Of a stretch of DNA of 64,000 bases, positions 58,574 to 64,000 are shown piece by piece. Position numbers and translations under genes: made by a program. The DNA lies in assembly GCF_030704535.1 (NCBI RefSeq), contig NC_081822.1, positions 11,029,001-11,093,000 on the forward strand, read 5' to 3'. Numbering within the stretch: position 1 is the first letter of the stretch; every line of letters begins with the position of its first letter. The notes below the pieces were generated by a model that searched no databases, was not told the origin of the DNA, and saw nothing but the letters and a program-made list of their open reading frames with translations. The stretch is from Vitis vinifera (taxonomy: Eukaryota > Streptophyta > Magnoliopsida > Vitales > Vitaceae).

Positions 58574-60650
58574 TCCTCCTTCGTGTCATCATCATCATCA
58601 TCATGGTTGAAAATGTCCAGTGTATTGTTTGTCTTGTTCCTTTATTGGTAGTGTTTGTTCAAGGTCCCACTGAGTGGAGAAGAAGAAAAAGAAGGGTGTT
58701 TTTTTCCCCTCTTTATTTTATTATTATTACATTAGTTTAGGACCGGAGGTAAATCAGTATGACAGTCAGGGGATGGCATGGAAAAAAATACCCAGTAGTT
58801 AATCTGGCAACTGGGTACTTGGTTTGTAAATGGGTCAGTCTATATAATATATATATATGTGGTATGGATTGAAGGGCTGCTGATGTATTTTGTTTCTCTA
58901 TTTATATGATAAGATATATATATATCAACTTTCCTCATTGGTACTGTAGTGGTTTTCTTACGTAATGTTCTCCTCTTAATCTCTGTCCTTCTGTTTGACC
59001 ATATGTGATCAACACATAAATTTGTATTTTACCATCTTCAAATATATACTTTCTGGTGGTGCTTATTTATTGTTATGGGTATTATTATAGATGGTGGGTC
59101 TCTGCATTTAATAGCCTGCTGCAAGCCTGCAACTGAGGTAATGAAAGAAACCGCTTCCTTTCCTTTTTCCTTTTCCTCTTTTTTTGTTTTTTTTGGCCTT
59201 TTTGTAGAATACAAGAAAGGCACAGCCTCTTGCATTCAATATAATTTAAAAGCATAATTGAGAGACGTAACACCAATTGACATTTCTATTTCTTTAAGCA
59301 ACACTGCAACTTGTCTTGGCATTAACTGCTCTGTTCCTCAGTTGCGTGTCATAGTGATGGGTGGGTGAAGAAGAAATTCTTTAGGGTACAAGAGACTAAA
59401 CCCTTGCTTGGAGCTCTACCCTTTTGAGTTAAGAGAGGCAGAGTTAGAATGTAGAAAAATCCCATAGCAAATTGAATCAAAGTATGGTGTTTTTTATAAT
59501 CAGCAGATAGAAATGGAGGCAAAGTCACCTTTTGAGAGCTCGTAAATTTTGACCAAACGGGGACTAAAAACAAGCAGTCACATTCAAATCTTAAGTTAAT
59601 ACAACGAACCTGCCAATCCCATGTAGCAATTCAAATTTCAAACATGCGTGCAAAATGAGGTTTTCTTTTTCTCTTCTGTCCATTGTGGCGGTTGGCTGCT
59701 TAATGCCCGTTGAAAAAGTGCTTGAAATGCTTGACCCACGAATGGGGATGGAAGGCAGCACCGCAACCAACACTCCTTTTCAATTTCAGTCCGCCTAAGT
59801 TATTCTCTACATGATAGATTCTTTCACTCTTTGTTTGTATTCTCGTGTTTTGGAAAGAAAACTATATTAAATTTCAAGAGAGACAAACCAGTAAAGAGAA
59901 ACATAAACAACTCCCTCCATCCGTGCCTCGCCTTCTTTCCTGCCTTGGCTGTTGTGCTAGGTGTGCTGATACGTACTCCAATGATTTTGGCTTGGTTCAT
60001 TGTATGTTCATTGAGATTTGCGCTTCCTCCACTGCTGATTCCATGCTTGATCTCCCGATTAAAGCGGCCTCCTAATGCGATCTCAATGCATTTATCCCAT
60101 GCTCCCTTCAAATGCTAAAACGATTAAAAATATTCCCTACAATCATTGTCAAACAAGTTCCAAATTCAAACCAACTGAAAAATTCCTCCCACGCGTGCGC
60201 TGTTAACATTGCCAAACGGACAAAATCAATCAACTCTTTGATGTATGCTTCAAAGTCATTTCTGCAGTATTGAGGACTTCAAATTGTCTACATTACCCAC
60301 TCAGGATCATCTCATGAACAAACTGGACAGAATTGGGTTTTGATACTTTCCCTATCAATCATTTTAGATATGCCCAATTACCCACCATAAATCATGGGAA
60401 AAAGAACCTGCCTGTCTCCTACTAAACAAGTTAATTAGCATTTTCTTTATTCCACTTGTTTAATTTTTCTCATGGTCAAGTTATACACGTTTCTATCAGA
60501 ATGCAGCCTCCCAACCACTCGATTAAAGTTGACCTATGAGCTCCACTCTGTGGGTTGGCATATCTAATCTCCAATCAGTTGCACGATTTAAAAAAGAGGC
60601 TGAACTGCCATTGAAGTCCCCCCATGTTAGTACCATATGAGCATGAAAAA
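58574..60650. other. bZIP 3'-UTR and downstream intergenic DNA
   Basis: A (CAT)n run at 58587-58604 and (TA)n at about 58846-58857 lie in the likely 3'-UTR. Overlapping ORFs occur on opposite strands at 59824-60118; they are described under findings because no family could be named. Otherwise nothing recognised. Confidence 0.5.
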
Positions 60651-60837
60651 AGGGGCTGTGATCCACTTACTAATAGGTTATGTATATATATATATTGAAT
60701 ATGTACTTAAAGCTCAGTTCATCGAAACTACAACAGGTGAGCCATACCTCCATGCTTGGCCCCATAAATAAAACAGAGAAAAAGGAGCACTTACACAGAG
60801 AGCGAAAGAGAAAGAGAGAGAGAGGAGTGGGAGAATT

Positions 60838-60963
60838 ATGAGTGGACAACTTGGAGAAATCCTGCAACACCTCAAAGAGCGAGCAAAAATGATGAATGGA
60901 GTGAGTGTAATGCATGGCTTTCCATGCTTTAGTTTTGATTGCATGTTAGAAAGAGAGAGCTCG
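60838..60963 (+). CDS. Small ORF or first exon, unrecognised
   Basis: ATG at 60838 opens 41 codons plus stop starting MSGQLGEILQHLKERAKMMNG. It is preceded by a purine-rich leader (GAGAGCGAAAGAGAAAGAGAG) and an ATAAATAAA box near 60764. After codon 21 a good donor occurs (GGA|GTGAGT), so this could be the first exon of a spliced gene. I found no convincing second exon before 61500. The peptide has a helical, charged look (EILQHLKERAKMM), but I recognise no family. Confidence 0.25.
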
Positions 60964-63500
60964 TAAAAGTTTGTAATGTTGAAGATGATGAAAGCATGAG
61001 ATGAGAGCAGCCACTAGTGGAAAAAAAACGAAAGACGTTTAAACGGTGTCGTTTTCTGGGTTTTGGTTTAGTGGGAAGTTGGTAGTTTAAAACTGCATTA
61101 TGATGCAGCGAGTGATATTTGCAAGAGAGTATGGTCGTGGGTTGTCTGTCGCCACACTAAAGGAGTTGATTTGATCAAGACGCAAAGCAAAACACAACCA
61201 ACATTTAATATTTGTATGGTGGGGAAGGCCTTCATCATTATTTCTTCCTGTTATTCAGATTCGAATCATTGAATTTAGATCCTCCCCCATCTTCATTCCA
61301 ATTATATGAGATGACAAAAGCAATAAGAATTAGGTAGAGTTATTAAATGCCAAAAATAAAAATAAAAAAGATTATATTTTAGTATCCAAATATTTTTTTT
61401 TATATATATATATAAATATCAAAAAGTCGTAATCAATTAGGTGATTTCACATACTTGCCTTTAATAACCCTATTTATTCATATCGTCATTTAACAAGTTC
61501 TGTAGATATCAATTCATTACTTTAATATTTTCCCAAAAAAATTATTACCAATTTTAATAGTTAAGAACAAGATATGCGATTTTTTTTAAGGTTTAATACG
61601 CTTTATTCATTCAGTCTATCGTGTATTTTGCGCATTGTCTTCTTAGATTTAAAATTGAATATATTGCACTTTAAGCTTCTTGAATACTAATACTTTAACT
61701 TTTTTTGTTGGATAGTGTTAATTTCAATGGATGGAAATGTTGGATCGATTTTAAAGATTTAGGGTTTTAGAACAAACAAGAAGAATGAGGGGGGGAGAGC
61801 TCTGTTTAGAGTTTTTGGATAATTGAATTTATAAATTTACTTTTACTTATTCAATCGCATATACAATATATGACATGACATTTTTATCCATTGAAATTAA
61901 CACCCTCTAACAAAAAAAGACAAAATATTGGTATTTAAGAAATTTGGAATGCGATATATTCGATTTTAAACTTAAGAGAGTAATGAACAAAATGCACTAT
62001 AAGTTGAGAGGATAAAGTATATTAAAACTTTTTAAAAAAAATTTCATGAGACAACCTTACATTTTATTTTATTTTATTTGTCAGGCATTAAAATATTAAA
62101 TTAAAACTAACTCAATTACCATTTTTAGAAAGCCTATGAAATGAATAATACTTTTTTCTCTAAGATAGAATAAGGTATTAATATTTATTTCCTTTAGTGT
62201 GGGAGTTGAATATATTGCACTTGGTATATTTTACTTAAAATATGGGGTAGATCAATTGAACCCAACACAAGAAATTAACATGGGGTGACCCAAGATGGGT
62301 TTGATGTATTAAAAGCAATTGCTTTTGAAGATGGACTGCAGCATGAAAGGCAACAACAATGTTGGGAGTATGATGTGAGATTAAAATGACATGCCTACCT
62401 AAAAAATAAAAATACATAAAATAATCAAAATAATTGAAGGCCAAGATTATATAATATGTTGATTGATAAGGTAGATAGTGATTGCATCATCTCAAAATCA
62501 AATCACAGGCATGGTAAGTTGGGTTCCCTTGTTTACAAACATTACTTCACTTCCAAATCAAAGCCCTAAATATTGGATGCACTTTTACTTTACTGCAACT
62601 AAAAAATTTTCCTCTTCATCAAGTGGGCACAAATGGGTTGGGCGCAAAGTGGTCCATGACATATGGCCATATGGAAAGCTCCAACACTCTCAGCTCAGGC
62701 CATATTACCACTCAGAATTTCTTCTGCAGATTATAAAATTTGTACTTGATTTTCTTAATCAAAAGGCTGACAGTATCAACATCTTTGGGTAAAGGTGATG
62801 GCATGGTGTTGGGTGAGAAAATGTCGGAGACTCTTATGGTATTATAAAAATGGGGAGGACTCATCCCTGGACAGGGGGAGATGGGTTAATTCTTAGAAAA
62901 AAAAAATGGAAAGGGAAACAAGATGAAGTAAGCTACAGTGTGTATGATTAATTATTTGTCAAAAGCTCAACGCCAGTCACCGCCCAGAAATGGTGGAAGT
63001 TGGAATGGAGGACGGGCCTGTGGCAATGTATGGTTCTGTGAAAATTGAATTAAAAAATTACTGACACCAATTTCATTAATTGACAATTTAAAGTCAAAAC
63101 TTACAATATTCAACATTCCAAGGGTGAGGGGCAAGTCATATAATATGCATCATCTCATTCATACTTCATCTATATATATATAAACACCTTTGAGTAGTTT
63201 TAATAGTTTATTTAAGATTAGAAATTAATCATAAAAGGGGGGTGTGCGTAAAAGGATTTTTTTTGGAAATATTTTAATCTACTATTAAAAGCTTGAAATT
63301 AGAACCATCTTTTGTGAATTTGGTTATGCATAATTTATTCCTTCACCCTTTCAACGCATCTAATTCATATACACATGCATATATAAATGGTTGAAACCAA
63401 CACCTACACTCCAAGAATTGAAAATATGTTGCGAGTTTTAGGTTCCTAAAAATGCACGAAAAGAAATTCATTCACATTGGATGATGCACGACTTCCTTAA
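60964..63500. other. AT-rich intergenic DNA
   Basis: Mostly A/T with a (TA)n run at about 61395-61408, an AAACGGTGTCGTTT motif at 61041-61054, and no recognisable gene. The 104-codon frame at 62478-62792 has no motif and is not supported. Confidence 0.55.
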
Positions 63501-63850
63501 CTTGAACCAAACCAAATCGAGAGAGGCTGCCAAAAACTAACTGAATGCAATTTGATTAAAACACTGGGTATATTTGAAATCAATCCAGGGCAAAAAGGAC
63601 GCCCAGGGAGAAGTACAGCAGCATCCTGCAGAGCATATCAGAATGCAATTGGTTGTCCGGATCATCAGTTAAGCAATGGACTTCAGAAACCAACATTTAA
63701 GCCAGATTTAAATCTGGTAAAACCAATCCAGTCCAATGGAAACATTTACACGTCTCAACTTAAAACCATTCATTTCTGTTCAAAAAATTCTCCATACAAA
63801 AATCTAATACAAAAAGGAAACAACTTTTTTCCTCATGTGCTTAACCTTCC

Positions 63851-64000
63851 TTAATCATATGGTATTTGGATATATGCAGCATCACAGACAAAAGGTATGT
63901 CAGCGTACATACCAGCAAGAGCACACCTTATGCACTCGAGAACAGTAAAGAGGTATCCGAATGCCACTGCAGTCCAAAAGTGCATCCCCACTTTTCCCCA
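63851..64000 (-). CDS. C-terminal end of an unrecognised protein (partial, runs off right edge)
   Basis: The minus-strand frame from the window edge is open for 49 codons and ends at TAA (63851-63853). The peptide includes GMHFWTAVAFGYLFTVLECI, then CALAGMYADIPFVC and the end YIQIPYD. It is unlike the surrounding noise: mixed codons, an amphipathic or membrane-like helix (FWTAVAFGYLFTVL), and spaced cysteines. I infer the last exon of a small membrane protein gene whose body lies to the right. The roughly 350 bases to its left (about 63500-63850) would be its 3'-UTR. I do not recognise the family. Confidence 0.55.
   Translation of the reverse strand, partial: WGKVGMHFWTAVAFGYLFTVLECIRCALAGMYADIPFVCDAAYIQIPYD

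Overview
This is a eudicot nuclear chromosome segment. The most likely source is grapevine (Vitis) or a close relative. That rests on AT-rich intergenic DNA, plant-type split genes, Ty1/copia and LINE-1 remnants, and repeat types I associate with grape; it is inference, because no search could be run.

Genes, left to right. (1) 6.4-10.6 kb, minus strand: the 5' part of a cyclin-T gene (CYCT1;3-like, P-TEFb pathway). It has a 5'-UTR exon, a 2.85-kb leader intron and two coding exons; the rest lies beyond the left edge, past a copia element at 1-5884. (2) 19.76-22.0 kb, minus: a complete two-exon BAHD acyltransferase of 450 aa. (3) 27.04-36.84 kb, minus: a complete 13-exon AP-4 adaptor complex mu subunit of 451 aa. 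Its ninth intron is 4.27 kb and carries two LINE-1 3' fragments and a tandem duplication; its tenth intron appears to be GC-AG. (4) 46.70-48.90 kb, plus: a complete two-exon group C MAP kinase (MPK7-like, 371 aa, TEY loop). (5) 57.46-58.57 kb, plus: a group S1 bZIP factor whose leader encodes the conserved 41-aa sucrose-control peptide (SC-uORF) among several short overlapping uORFs. (6) 63.85-64.0 kb, minus: the C-terminal end of an unrecognised, probably membrane, protein.

Mobile DNA. Three decayed Ty1/copia elements are present. Copia-1 (1-5884, minus) has a near-identical 430-bp gag segment repeated three times. Copia-2 is at about 12.2-16.2 kb (minus). Copia-3 (37.45-43.65 kb, plus) has a candidate 5-bp target duplication and was itself split by a 1,221-bp insert flanked by an 8-bp duplication. 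Two LINE-1 3' fragments, a MITE-like repeat and a dispersed AT-rich repeat present at least twice fill other gaps.

Biological reading. These are ordinary housekeeping and signalling genes. From memory of Arabidopsis, two neighbour pairs look like conserved microsynteny: cyclin-T1;3 next to a BAHD gene (At1g27630/At1g27620), and MPK7 next to an S1 bZIP (At2g18170/At2g18160). The clearest non-obvious functional signal is the SC-uORF cassette. I found no convincing new biological system; the rest is transposon nesting, local duplications and unassigned small ORFs.
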